In this document: piece after piece, positions 42,612 to 51,578 of the stretch
How the letters are laid out: each line of letters opens with the position of its first letter
Numbering within the stretch: the stretch's first letter is position 1
Origin: VBOC01 sp964512655
GTDB lineage: Bacteria > Bacteroidota > Ignavibacteria > UBA10030 > SZUA-254
DNA length: 64,000 nucleotides
Assembly: GCA_964512655.1 (NCBI GenBank)
Contig: CAZEJT010000001.1
Span: 62,001-126,000, forward strand
Reading direction: 5' to 3'
The notes under the pieces: generated by a model
The model's database searches: none
Told to the model about the DNA's origin: nothing
Seen by the model: the letters and a program-made list of their open reading frames with translations, nothing else
Made by a program: the position numbers and the translations under genes

Positions 42612-43532
42612 ATGAAACTCGCCGCCGCATTCCTGCTCTTCTGCCTGCTTCCCGACTGCTCCGGCCGCGGCGCCTCCGACATTACGGCGTCGGGAACTAT
42701 TGAAGGAACCGACGTGCAGATCGGCGCCGAGGTCGCGGGGAAGGTGGTCCAGGTGCGTGTGGACGAGGGGTCGCGCGTCGGCGCGGGCGACACGCTCGTC
42801 ATCCTCGACGACAGCGAATACATGATCCAGTTCCGCCAGGCCCAGGCAAATCTCGCCTCCTTCGAATCGGCCTACCGTCTCGCGGCCGAGGGCTCAAGGA
42901 AGGAAGATATCGTCCAGGCCGAAGCGGCGTACAAGACCGCGGAAGCGGACTACCTCAGGATGAAGGATCTCCTCGCACAGAGCGCTGTCACGCAAAAACA
43001 ATACGACGATTCGTACGCGAAGGAAGTTGCCGCCAAGCAGACATATGAGAAGCTCAAACAGGGCTCGCGGCCCGAGGAGATCGACAATGCCCGGCAGAAG
43101 CGCGATCTCGCCTCGGCCCAGATGGAGCTCCTGAAAAAGAAAGTGCGCGACTGCACGATCACGGCTCCGTCGGCCGGGACGATCACGCTGCGCGCCGTCG
43201 AGCCCGGAGAGCTTGTTACATACGGGTCGAATATGCTCCGGCTGACCTATCTAGATAAGGTCAAGCTTACCATTTATGTGAGCGAACAGGAGCTCGCCGG
43301 GGTGCGACTTGGCCAGAAGGCGAAGGTTACGATCGACGGAGCGCCGGACAAACCGTTCAGCGGCACGGTGACCTATGTATCGTCCGTCGCGGAGTTCACC
43401 CCGAAAAACATTCAAACCAAGGAAGACAGGACGAAACTGGTGTTCGGCGTGAAGATTGAGATTCCGAACCCCGACGGTGTCCTGAAGGCGGGAATGCCGG
43501 CCGACGCATCTCTGCCTGCCGCCGCTCGCTGA
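42612..43532 (+). CDS. HlyD/YbhG-type periplasmic adaptor of an ABC exporter
   Basis: 306 residues from ATG 42612. An N-terminal hydrophobic segment is followed by a split biotinyl-lipoyl-like domain (GAEVAGKVVQVRVDEGSRV and later ITAPSAGTITLRAVEPGE), a coiled-coil hairpin between them (about 80-180, rich in A, E, Q and K) and a beta-barrel part. The gene is followed by two ABC ATPase and two permease genes, the order of the YbhGFSR exporter in E. coli. The substrate is unknown, perhaps a drug or lipid. Confidence 0.87.
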   Translation: MKLAAAFLLFCLLPDCSGRGASDITASGTIEGTDVQIGAEVAGKVVQVRVDEGSRVGAGDTLVILDDSEYMIQFRQAQANLASFESAYRLAAEGSRKEDIVQAEAAYKTAEADYLRMKDLLAQSAVTQKQYDDSYAKEVAAKQTYEKLKQGSRPEEIDNARQKRDLASAQMELLKKKVRDCTITAPSAGTITLRAVEPGELVTYGSNMLRLTYLDKVKLTIYVSEQELAGVRLGQKAKVTIDGAPDKPFSGTVTYVSSVAEFTPKNIQTKEDRTKLVFGVKIEIPNPDGVLKAGMPADASLPAAAR

Positions 43533-43534
43533 AC

Positions 43535-44512
43535 ATGGGGATCGTCGAAATTGAAGACGTCGCGAAGAAGTTCGGGGATGTCGCGGCCGTAGACGGCGTC
43601 TCCCTCGATATCCGCGAGGGCGAGATGTTCGCGATCGTAGGTCCCGATGGAGCGGGGAAAACAACTCTGATCAGGATGCTCTGCGGAATCCTCCGGCCGG
43701 CGAAAGGCCGGCTCAGGATCTGCGGCCTCGACGTCGCGAAGCAGACCCCCGAGGTGAGAAAGCGTATCGGATATCTGTCCCAGCGCTTCAGCCTGTACGG
43801 CGATCTCACGATCGACGAGAACATCGAGTTCTTTGCCGAGATTCACGGCGTCTACGATTACCCCGCCCGGCGAAACGAGCTCCTCGAATTCACCCGGCTC
43901 ACCCCGTTTCGCGACCGGCTCGCCGAGAAGCTCTCCGGGGGGATGAAACAGAAGCTGGCTCTCGCCTGCACCCTGATTCACACTCCCAATGTGATCCTCC
44001 TGGATGAACCGACGACCGGCGTCGACCCGGTCTCGCGCAGGGATTTCTGGAAGGTCCTCTCGAATCTCCTCAAGACCGGTATCACGATTCTGATGACGAC
44101 CCCCTACCTCGACGAAGCCGAGCGCTGTTCGAGAGTGGCCCTGATGAACGCGGGGAAGGTCATGGAAATGGATACTCCGGCAAACCTCAAGAATCTGATG
44201 CAGGGCCAGATCGTCGAGGTAGTCTGCGACAGGGTCCGCGACGGTTTCGCTCTTCTGAAGAGGGATCCGCGGGCAAGGGACGTTCAGGCGTTCGGAGACC
44301 GGCTGAACGTTCTCGTCTCTGACGCTGTGCGCGACATGCCGGGGGTCGAGTCGGCACTCCGCTCGGGCGGAATCAGTGTAGAGAGCTGGAGGCGGGTGCA
44401 ACCGTCGCTTGAGAATGTGTTCGTGTCTCTGCTGACGGAGAGAGGCCAGGATTCGTCAGGAGGGGTACGCCGGCTGAAGCCGGCGCCTACCGAGAAGCGG
44501 AGCGCGTCATGA
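43535..44512 (+). CDS. ABC exporter ATPase 1, with a repeat-derived C-terminal tail
   Basis: A 325-residue ABC ATPase: Walker A GPDGAGKTT, signature LSGGMKQK, Walker B VILLDEPTTG. The C-terminal part after FVSLLTERG is unusual: the last 18 or so codons include RRLKPAPT, which is the translation of a complete family B repeat (44469-44490). The natural end of the protein was probably near 44455. The extended frame now ends in the ATGA overlap with the second ATPase gene. It energises export with the two permeases. Confidence 0.9.
   Translation: MGIVEIEDVAKKFGDVAAVDGVSLDIREGEMFAIVGPDGAGKTTLIRMLCGILRPAKGRLRICGLDVAKQTPEVRKRIGYLSQRFSLYGDLTIDENIEFFAEIHGVYDYPARRNELLEFTRLTPFRDRLAEKLSGGMKQKLALACTLIHTPNVILLDEPTTGVDPVSRRDFWKVLSNLLKTGITILMTTPYLDEAERCSRVALMNAGKVMEMDTPANLKNLMQGQIVEVVCDRVRDGFALLKRDPRARDVQAFGDRLNVLVSDAVRDMPGVESALRSGGISVESWRRVQPSLENVFVSLLTERGQDSSGGVRRLKPAPTEKRSAS
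44469..44490. repeat. family B palindromic repeat inside a coding sequence
   Basis: A complete GCCGGCTGAAGCCGGCGCCTAC unit read in frame as part of the ATPase C-terminus. Confidence 0.85.
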
Positions 44513-45450
44513 ATGCGATTGAGGTGAGGGGACTCACGAAACTCTTCGACGGATTTGCCGCGGTGGATCATGTCAGCTTCGACGTACGGCAGGGAGAGGT
44601 GTTCGGATTTCTCGGCGCGAACGGGGCGGGGAAGTCGACGACGATCCGGATGCTCTGCGGCATCCTTGAGCCTTCGTCGGGGACCGCCACCGTCGGGGGG
44701 TATGACATCAACAAGGATCCCGAGAAGGTGAAAAGCTCGATCGGGTATATGTCGCAGAAGTTTTCGCTTTACGAGGATCTGAGGGTCGAGGAGAACGTCG
44801 ATTTCTACGGCCGCGTGTACGGGCTGACGAGAGAGGCGATTGCCGAGCGGAAGAAGTGGGTCTATGAAATCGCGAACCTGAGGGGCCGGGAGCGGAGCAT
44901 CACCGGCACGCTCTCAGGCGGCTGGAAGCAGCGGTTGGCTTTGGGGTGCGCTGTCCTGCACCGGCCCCGGATTGTCTTTCTCGACGAGCCGACAAGCGGA
45001 GTCGACCCGGTCATGCGTCGCCAGTTCTGGGAACTGATCTATGAGCTCTCCGGACAGGGTACGACGGTTCTCGTGACGACCCATTTCCTCGAGGAAGCCG
45101 AGTACTGCAACGACATCATCCTCATCAACGCAGGGAAGATCATCGCCGGAGGCTCTCCGAAGGAGCTTAAGGATGCGACGATCAAGACCCCGATTCTGGA
45201 GGTGCGGTGCTCGAACGTCATCGAGGCGATGTCGCTGATCGAACGGGAGAAGTGGGCACTCGAGACCTCGGTATTCGGAACCGCTCTCCACGTGAGCGTT
45301 CCGGACGAGGGCAGGGCTACGCACGAGATCAGGGACCTCCTCGGCGCAAATGGAATCACGATCGACTCGGTCGAGAAAATTACGCCTTCGCTCGAGGACG
45401 TGTTCATCTACCTTCTCGAGCGGGAAGCTGCGGAAGGGAAGGCCGCATGA
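44509..45450 (+). CDS. ABC exporter ATPase 2
   Basis: A 313-residue ABC ATPase with Walker A GANGAGKST, signature LSGGWKQR and Walker B IVFLDEPTSG. In E. coli YbhF these two ATPases are fused; here they are separate genes that overlap by 4 bp. The start ATG shares bases with the stop of ATPase 1, and the stop overlaps the start of the first permease. Confidence 0.92.
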   Translation: MNAIEVRGLTKLFDGFAAVDHVSFDVRQGEVFGFLGANGAGKSTTIRMLCGILEPSSGTATVGGYDINKDPEKVKSSIGYMSQKFSLYEDLRVEENVDFYGRVYGLTREAIAERKKWVYEIANLRGRERSITGTLSGGWKQRLALGCAVLHRPRIVFLDEPTSGVDPVMRRQFWELIYELSGQGTTVLVTTHFLEEAEYCNDIILINAGKIIAGGSPKELKDATIKTPILEVRCSNVIEAMSLIEREKWALETSVFGTALHVSVPDEGRATHEIRDLLGANGITIDSVEKITPSLEDVFIYLLEREAAEGKAA

Positions 45451-46592
45451 ACCCACGCCTGACATTTCACAGGCCCCTGCGTCCCATTGTCGTCAAAGAG
45501 TTCAGGCAGATCAGGCGCGACCCGCGCGTCCTCACGATCCTCACGTTTGTGCCGGCGCTCCTCCTCCTCCTCAACGGATACGCGCTCAATTTCGACGTCC
45601 AGCACATCAGGATGGCCGTCTACGACGAAGACAAATCGTCCACGAGCAGGGAGTTCATCAATGCGTTCGTCACCTCCGGCTATTTCGACTACGTGGAAAC
45701 CCTCTCGTCCTCGGAGGAGGCGACCCGCTTGCTCGACGACGCGAAGGTGAAATGCGTCCTCGTACTTCCCACCGATTTTTCAAGAACACTGGCCGGAGGC
45801 CGAACCGCCAACGTCCAGGTGCTCGTGGACGGAATGGAATCGAACAGCGCGACGACGATCGTGGGATACGTAAAGGTCGTATCGCTCAATTACTCACAGC
45901 AGATCGTCCTGAGCAATCTCGCAAAAATCGGCCGGGGGAACTATCTGCCGGTCCGGTTCGACGCGCGCATCTGGTACAATCCCGAACTGAAGAGCGCGAA
46001 ATACCTCGTCCCCGGGCTCATTGGGTTCATCCTCGCCATCACCGGCGTGATCGCGACATCGCTCTCAATCGTCAAGGAGAAAGAGCGCAACACGATCGAG
46101 CAGATCGATGTGTCTCCGGTCAGTCCGGCACAGCTCATCGTGGGAAAGACAATCCCGTACGCCCTCATCTCTCTCGTCGCCGCCGCGCTGGTGCTCCTTG
46201 CCGCGTATTTTCTTTTCGATGTGGTCATCGTCGGAAGCATCGCCCTGCTCTTTTGGTCGACACTCCTCTTCATCATCGCGGCCCTTTCGATAGGGATCTA
46301 CGTTTCGACTATTTCCGACAGCCAGATGGTCGCCTTTCAGCTGGCATCTCTGATCGCGATGCTTCCGACGATAATGCTCTCGGGCTTCATGTTTCCGATC
46401 AGCAGCATGCCGTGGTGGCTCCAGGCGCTCTCGAACATCACGCCCGCAAAATTCTACCTCGTCATCCTCCGAAGTATCGTCCTGAAGGGTGTGGGGGTCT
46501 CCGCGTTCTGGCAGCAGCTCGTCTACCTCGCTATCTTCACCTCCGTTATGCTCTTTCTGAGCACTTGGAGATTGAGGAAAACGGCCGATTGA
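45447..46592 (+). CDS. ABC-2-type permease 1 (YbhS-like)
   Basis: 381 residues from the ATG in the ATGA overlap. One N-terminal span (ILTFVPALLLLLNGYAL), a large extracytoplasmic domain of about 130 residues, then five C-terminal spans with the ABC-2 motif KEKERNTIEQIDVSP. The plan is that of YbhS/YhhJ. It forms the export channel with the next permease. Confidence 0.9.
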   Translation: MNPRLTFHRPLRPIVVKEFRQIRRDPRVLTILTFVPALLLLLNGYALNFDVQHIRMAVYDEDKSSTSREFINAFVTSGYFDYVETLSSSEEATRLLDDAKVKCVLVLPTDFSRTLAGGRTANVQVLVDGMESNSATTIVGYVKVVSLNYSQQIVLSNLAKIGRGNYLPVRFDARIWYNPELKSAKYLVPGLIGFILAITGVIATSLSIVKEKERNTIEQIDVSPVSPAQLIVGKTIPYALISLVAAALVLLAAYFLFDVVIVGSIALLFWSTLLFIIAALSIGIYVSTISDSQMVAFQLASLIAMLPTIMLSGFMFPISSMPWWLQALSNITPAKFYLVILRSIVLKGVGVSAFWQQLVYLAIFTSVMLFLSTWRLRKTAD

Positions 46593-46596
46593 GACG

Positions 46597-47721
46597 GTGA
46601 ACCTCGGGCGGATCATAGCGCTCCTCAGGAAAGAATTCGGCCAGCTCTTCAAGGACAAGAAGCTGCTGCCGCTTGTCTTCATCGCACCGGTCATTCAGCT
46701 CGTGTTTCTCGGGTACGCGGCTTCCGTCGACGTGAACCACATCGGAATCGTGCTCTGCGACCTGGACAAGACGGAAGAGAGCCGTCGCCTGGCGGAGAAG
46801 TTTGTGACCTCCGGATACTTCACGATCGAAGCCGCGACGGACGATTACGGAGCGGTCCAGGCCTATCTCGATGACAACAAGGCGTCTATGGCAGTGATCA
46901 TCCCCCATACCTTCGCGGCAAAGCTGCTGCGGCAGGAGCCCGCCTCGCTCCAGGCGCTGGTTGACGGGAGCGAAGGGAACACCTCGGCAATCGGGGTGAG
47001 CTATCTGAGCCAAATCGTGGGACAGTTCTCCTCGGAGACCATCGCGGGGATCGCGGGAGCGGGCCAGGGGACGGGGGGGATCAACATGGAGGTGCGGGCG
47101 TGGTACAATCCGGACATGAAAAGCAGAAACTTCATGATCCCGGGCGTTCTCGTCCTTATCCTCCTCGCCACCACGATGAACCTTACCTCCCTGGCTGTGG
47201 TAAGAGAGAAGGAGATCGGGACGCTTGAGCAGATCATGGTCACGCCAATCCGGCCGGCGGAGCTCATCATCGGAAAACTCATCCCCTTCACGATCGTAGG
47301 GTCGATCAACGCGACGATCGTGATGCTCGTGATGGTCTACGGCTTCGGGATACCGATCCGGGGAAGCGTGCCTTTGCTGGTGGGCCTGGCGGGCTGTTTT
47401 CTCCTGACAACCCTCGGACTGGGATTGTTTGTCTCAACCGTCACCCGCACGCAGCAGCAGGCGATGATGATCGGCCAGTTTCTGGTCCTTCAGCCGATGA
47501 TGTATCTTTCAGGATTCACGTTCCCCGTCCAGAACATGCCGTGGCTCCTGCGGATGATTTCGTGGGGCATTCCGATGCGCCACATTCTGGTCATCGTCCG
47601 TTCCATCGTCCTGAAGGGGGTGGGGATCGATGCGCTCTGGCTCCAGGCGATCCTCCTCATTCTGATGGGCGCCGCGATTCTGGGCGCCAGCATCCTGAGG
47701 TTCAGGAAGAAGCTGGATTGA
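46597..47721 (+). CDS. ABC-2-type permease 2 (YbhR-like)
   Basis: 374 residues from a GTG start. Same plan as permease 1, with the ABC-2 motif VREKEIGTLEQIMVTPI and a final set of spans ending FRKKLD. It is the last gene of the five-gene operon; a family A palindrome follows and may act as its terminator or mRNA end. Confidence 0.9.
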   Translation: MNLGRIIALLRKEFGQLFKDKKLLPLVFIAPVIQLVFLGYAASVDVNHIGIVLCDLDKTEESRRLAEKFVTSGYFTIEAATDDYGAVQAYLDDNKASMAVIIPHTFAAKLLRQEPASLQALVDGSEGNTSAIGVSYLSQIVGQFSSETIAGIAGAGQGTGGINMEVRAWYNPDMKSRNFMIPGVLVLILLATTMNLTSLAVVREKEIGTLEQIMVTPIRPAELIIGKLIPFTIVGSINATIVMLVMVYGFGIPIRGSVPLLVGLAGCFLLTTLGLGLFVSTVTRTQQQAMMIGQFLVLQPMMYLSGFTFPVQNMPWLLRMISWGIPMRHILVIVRSIVLKGVGIDALWLQAILLILMGAAILGASILRFRKKLD

Positions 47722-47745
47722 GGATCAGCGGAGGCTCTCTCCGCG

Positions 47746-47772
47746 GGTGTCACGGTGTGGACCGTGACACCA
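47746..47772. repeat. palindromic repeat family A, single copy
   Basis: GGTGTCACGGT-N4-ACCGTGACACC between two convergent genes. Confidence 0.85.
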
Positions 47773-47784
47773 GCTTGCCGATGA

Positions 47785-49950
47785 TCAGTGGACGACCAGC
47801 TCCCTGAGCAGGTCGGTTGCGTTCGAGTACTTATCGAGGACGAAGAGTACGTAGCGCGAATCGACGCTGATCGTACGGTTGAGCTCGTCCTGGAAGAGGT
47901 AGTCGCCCACGACGGCTTCCCAGTTGCCGTCGAACGCGATCCCAATGATCTCTCCCTTCCCGTTGATCACCGGACTCCCCGAGTTGCCCCCCGTGATGTC
48001 GAGGTCGGCGATGAACGCCACCGGTACGTCGTGGGTCCGGGTGTCGGCGTAGGGGCCGAAGTCCTTCTTTTCCCACAACTCCTTCAGGCGCGCCGGGACG
48101 ATGAACGGATCTTCACCCGTTTCCTTTTCCATCACGCCCCTGAGCGTGGTCACGTAATCGTACTGCACGGCGTCCCGTGGAATGTAGGGCTTGACGGTCC
48201 CATACGTGAAGCGGAGGGTGCGGTTGGCGTCGGGATAGAGATCGGGCCCTTTCCACGCCATGCGCGCCTCGAGGAGCTTCGAGCGGAGCGATGCGATGCG
48301 TGCGTTGAACGATGACCCGAGCGCCTGCAGCTGCGTGTTGTCCTTGTCGAGCTCGGCCGCGAACTTCACGAGGTCGTCGTCGCGTAGTTCGTTTTCCGGC
48401 TTGTCGAGTAGTTTCATGCACCCCTCGAGGGTCGTCAGCTTTGAATGTTCGAACAAATCCTTCACCCGTTCCCTTACCGATTTCTCCCTCTCCTCTCCGG
48501 TGCGGGACCCGGCGAGTCGCGCGACGGCCTGAGGTCGCTGGTCTGAGGGGAGATCGGCGTTCATCAGGAGGAGACCCGTAAGGAGCTCCTTGTCGACCCC
48601 GACCGTGATATCCTTGAACGCCCTCGGCAGAAACTCTTTGAGCGCCTGCATCTCGCTCTCCGGAGGCCTGCTCACCCCCGCGGAGTCTTTGGCAAAGTGG
48701 TTTGCGAGGGTATTGAAGCGGATAGCGATTCCCAGGAGGTCGGATCCGGCCGCCATATTATTGTAGCCGATCTGCTTCTGGTTGAAGACTTTCAAATCGG
48801 CGGTCGCCTTCGCGATGTCTGCGAGGACCTGTCCGTACGAGCTCTGGAGATCCGGCCTGGAACCGAGAAATTCCCGAAACTTCGCTTCGTCGTCCTTCCG
48901 CTCTCTCAGGATCGCGGAACGTTTCATTCCCTCGAGAGTTCCCTCGTAGTTCTTGAATGTGTTTGCCAATCCCCTCCACTTCGACGCGTACTGGATCTCG
49001 ACTCCCCGGTCGTTCTTGCCGGCCGCCTCGATGATGTCCATCCGCTTCTTGTAGAAGCGCATCGTCAGCGGAAGCGATTCGTCCCTTGCAAGCTCGATCT
49101 CGTCCGACGTGCGGTACCGGAACGTCCTTCCGGGGAAGCCCATAATCATCGCGAACGAGCCTTCCTCGAATCCCTTCGAAGAGAAGGGGAGGAAGACCTT
49201 CGGCTTGTAGGGGACATTCTCTTTCGAATACTTCGCCGGTTTGCCGTCGGCTGAGGCATAGACCCGCATCAGGGAGAAGTCGCCCGTATGCCTGGGCCAG
49301 TACCAGTTGTCGATCTCACCGCCGAAGTTCCCAATCGCGGTCGGGGGAGCGTAGACGAGGCGCACATCCCGGAACGCCTGGTAACTGAAGAGGTAATACT
49401 TTACTCCGTTAAAGAACTCCGATGCGCGGCAGTCATATCCACTCTTCTTCTGAGCCGCCTGCTCGATCCGGCGCAGGCGCGCCCTGACCGAATCAGCCTT
49501 CTCGGGGGGAGAGATGTCGCTTCGCAGGCCCCCCAGCACATCCTGGGTGATCTCCTGCTGGTTCACCACCACCTGCGCAGTGTACGTGGGGATTGAAAGC
49601 TCTTCTCCCCTCGTTTTAGCGAGGAATCCGTTCTTCAGATAGTCGTCCTGTGTCGAGCTCACGGACTGTATGGCGGAAAATGCCACGTGGTGATTCGTGA
49701 GTATGAGCCCGTCCGCGGAGATAAATGAGCTCGTCCCGCCTCCGAGGAGGACGATGGCATCCTTCAGGCTCGGTCCGTCGGGATCGTAGATCTGTTTGGG
49801 CGTGAGCTCGAGGCCGTGCTTTTTCATATCGGCCCATGGGAGGCGGTCGAGCTGGTTCAGCATCCACATCCCTTCGTCGGGGAATGTCCATGCTCCGAAG
49901 AGCACCAGAGAGATGACGATAAGAAGAGAGAGAAGCGCCTTGCTTTTCAT
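47785..49950 (-). CDS. S46-family dipeptidyl-peptidase (DPP7/DPP11-like)
   Basis: 721 residues from the ATG at 49950, which gives a signal peptide (LLSLLIVISLVLFGAWTF). N-terminal DEGMWMLNQL, the His motif TNHHVAF (His88) and the Ser motif ITGGNSGSPVINGKGEIIG are those of peptidase family S46. These periplasmic enzymes release dipeptides from oligopeptides and serve amino-acid-based growth in Bacteroidota. Whether it is DPP7 or DPP11 cannot be told reliably here. The extension of the frame to 50049 is not used. Confidence 0.92.
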   Translation of the reverse strand: MKSKALLSLLIVISLVLFGAWTFPDEGMWMLNQLDRLPWADMKKHGLELTPKQIYDPDGPSLKDAIVLLGGGTSSFISADGLILTNHHVAFSAIQSVSSTQDDYLKNGFLAKTRGEELSIPTYTAQVVVNQQEITQDVLGGLRSDISPPEKADSVRARLRRIEQAAQKKSGYDCRASEFFNGVKYYLFSYQAFRDVRLVYAPPTAIGNFGGEIDNWYWPRHTGDFSLMRVYASADGKPAKYSKENVPYKPKVFLPFSSKGFEEGSFAMIMGFPGRTFRYRTSDEIELARDESLPLTMRFYKKRMDIIEAAGKNDRGVEIQYASKWRGLANTFKNYEGTLEGMKRSAILRERKDDEAKFREFLGSRPDLQSSYGQVLADIAKATADLKVFNQKQIGYNNMAAGSDLLGIAIRFNTLANHFAKDSAGVSRPPESEMQALKEFLPRAFKDITVGVDKELLTGLLLMNADLPSDQRPQAVARLAGSRTGEEREKSVRERVKDLFEHSKLTTLEGCMKLLDKPENELRDDDLVKFAAELDKDNTQLQALGSSFNARIASLRSKLLEARMAWKGPDLYPDANRTLRFTYGTVKPYIPRDAVQYDYVTTLRGVMEKETGEDPFIVPARLKELWEKKDFGPYADTRTHDVPVAFIADLDITGGNSGSPVINGKGEIIGIAFDGNWEAVVGDYLFQDELNRTISVDSRYVLFVLDKYSNATDLLRELVVH

Positions 49951-49992
49951 GGGTAATTCCGTCCTACGTGGGGGTTGAGAATCGAGAGCGTG

Positions 49993-50021
49993 AAAATAAA
50001 GAAAATGAGGGCCAAAACCAA
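49993..50021 (-). promoter_or_regulatory. candidate promoter of the S46 peptidase gene
   Basis: Minus strand TTGGTT-N17-TATTTT, 43 bp upstream of the ATG. Confidence 0.45.
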
Positions 50022-50075
50022 ATTTCAAGTCCGGGCGCTCCGCGCCCAAAGACGCGTTTTATTGGACTTCCCGGC

Positions 50076-50103
50076 TGGTGTCACGGTATGGACCGTGACA
50101 CCA
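50076..50103. repeat. palindromic repeat family A, single copy
   Basis: TGGTGTCACGGT-N4-ACCGTGACACCA between the divergent promoters of the S46 gene and the gene at 50214. Confidence 0.85.
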
Positions 50104-50158
50104 GTTCTACCAAATAATCAGCCCACGTTCGTGCCGGCGCCGCCGGGGCCATACTCCG

Positions 50159-50187
50159 TTGCAAGTCATTCCCAATCAGCGTATATT
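50159..50187 (+). promoter_or_regulatory. candidate promoter of the NTF2-like gene
   Basis: TTGCAA-N17-TATATT, 26 bp upstream of the ATG at 50214. Confidence 0.5.
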
Positions 50188-50213
50188 CGGGCACAATCAA
50201 AAGGTATTTGACT

Positions 50214-50720
50214 ATGGCAAAGCAGTCGCCCGGTGCCGCTGGAGCCGATACTGTAACGGCCGCCCGCAATCCGGATGCCGCAAGCCTGGACTCGATCGTC
50301 AAAGCGCTCTACGAGACAGTCTCGTTCCCGCCGGGGAGGCAGCCGGACTTCCCAAGGTTCAAGGCGTTGATGCACCCATACGGAAGAATCGTCCCCCCGC
50401 GCACGGAGAAAGGAGCGCCGGTGGACGTCCTGGACACCGACAGCTTCATCACCCGCTCTCGGGAATACATCGTTACCACAGGGCTCGAGCGCCAGGGGTT
50501 CCATGAAAAAGAAATCGCGCGCCGGACGAGCCTCTACGGCTCTATAGTACACGTGTTCAGCACGTACGAATCCCGCCACACCGCCAACGACCCTGCTCCG
50601 TTCCAGCGGGGCATCAATAGCATTCAGGTCGTGAAAGACGCACACCGTTTCTGGGTCGTGTCGATCGTGTGGGAGACCGAGCGAACGGGAAACCCGATCC
50701 CAAAAGCGTTCCTGATGTGA
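50214..50720 (+). CDS. NTF2-like / SnoaL-like domain protein
   Basis: 168 residues from ATG 50214. The pattern SIVKALYETVSFPPGRQPDFPR in two parts, a central IVHVFSTYESRH strand and NSIQVVKDAHRFWVVSIVWETE fit the NTF2-like (DUF4440-type) cone fold. No catalytic function can be assigned. It is soluble and has no signal peptide. The stop overlaps the GTG start of the next gene. Confidence 0.65.
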   Translation: MAKQSPGAAGADTVTAARNPDAASLDSIVKALYETVSFPPGRQPDFPRFKALMHPYGRIVPPRTEKGAPVDVLDTDSFITRSREYIVTTGLERQGFHEKEIARRTSLYGSIVHVFSTYESRHTANDPAPFQRGINSIQVVKDAHRFWVVSIVWETERTGNPIPKAFLM

Positions 50721-51388
50721 GCCGCCGTACGGTGTTTGTCACCGGCGGGACCGGGTTCATCGGCCGGCACCTCATTCCCCTCCTCCTCGAGCGCTCTCAC
50801 CAGATTCGCGCGTTGGTGCGACCCGGCTCCGAATCGAAGCTTCCGGCCGGATGCCTCGAGGTCAGGGGCAATCCCCTCGAGGGCAAGAGCTTTGTTTCCC
50901 GGATCGACCCCGCCGATACCTTTATTCACCTCGTGGGAGTCACTCATCCGAGTCCGGCGCGCGCCCACGAGTTCCGCGTCGTGGACCTGACATCTCTCTG
51001 CGCCTCCGTCTCCGCCGCATCGGAATCCGGCATCCAGAACTTCGTCTATGTGAGCGTCGCCCAGCCCGCTCCCGTAATGAGAGAGTACAGCGAGGTCCGG
51101 CGCGAGGCGGAAGCCGTGATCAGGTCGAGCGGATTGAACGCAACCGTTCTCAGGCCGTGGTACGTCCTCGGCCCCGGTAGGACATGGCCCGCCTTTCTGA
51201 AGCCCGTGTACTGGGTCGCAGACCGCATCCCCGTCATCAGCCGGGGCTCCAAGCGCCTCGGTCTGGTCACCATCGATCAGATGACCGCGGCCCTGGTGCG
51301 GTCTGTGGAAGAGCCCAGAGAGGGCTTTGCCGTCCTCGACGTGCCGGCCATCAGGGAAGCGAGGGGCGACGGGAACCCTCGCCTGTAG
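50717..51388 (+). CDS. NAD(P)-binding epimerase/dehydratase-like protein
   Basis: 223 residues from the GTG that overlaps the upstream stop (GTGA). Rossmann motif FVTGGTGFIGRHL at the N-terminus, then a typical atypical-SDR body (STSV-like NFVYVSVAQ, RPWYVLGPGR). The Tyr-x3-Lys catalytic pair is not obvious (EYSEVRREAE), so it may be a NAD(P)-binding protein of the NmrA/complex-I-assembly type instead of an active epimerase. The substrate is unknown. Confidence 0.75.
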   Translation: MSRRTVFVTGGTGFIGRHLIPLLLERSHQIRALVRPGSESKLPAGCLEVRGNPLEGKSFVSRIDPADTFIHLVGVTHPSPARAHEFRVVDLTSLCASVSAASESGIQNFVYVSVAQPAPVMREYSEVRREAEAVIRSSGLNATVLRPWYVLGPGRTWPAFLKPVYWVADRIPVISRGSKRLGLVTIDQMTAALVRSVEEPREGFAVLDVPAIREARGDGNPRL

Positions 51389-51578
51389 GGCCTTGTTATA
51401 CTTTCAATCCTTTTCGGTCAGAAAGTCGAAAACCCCCCCTTTCAACCCACGTGTGAAGACCAACTTGGAGCCGCTCCGGGGTGAATTTGCCATGATCGCC
51501 GAGATTTTTCTTCGCGGGATCGGAACGGTGGAGCACTCCGGGAATACCCGTCTGCAGCCCCGCCGTGTTGAATGAAGG

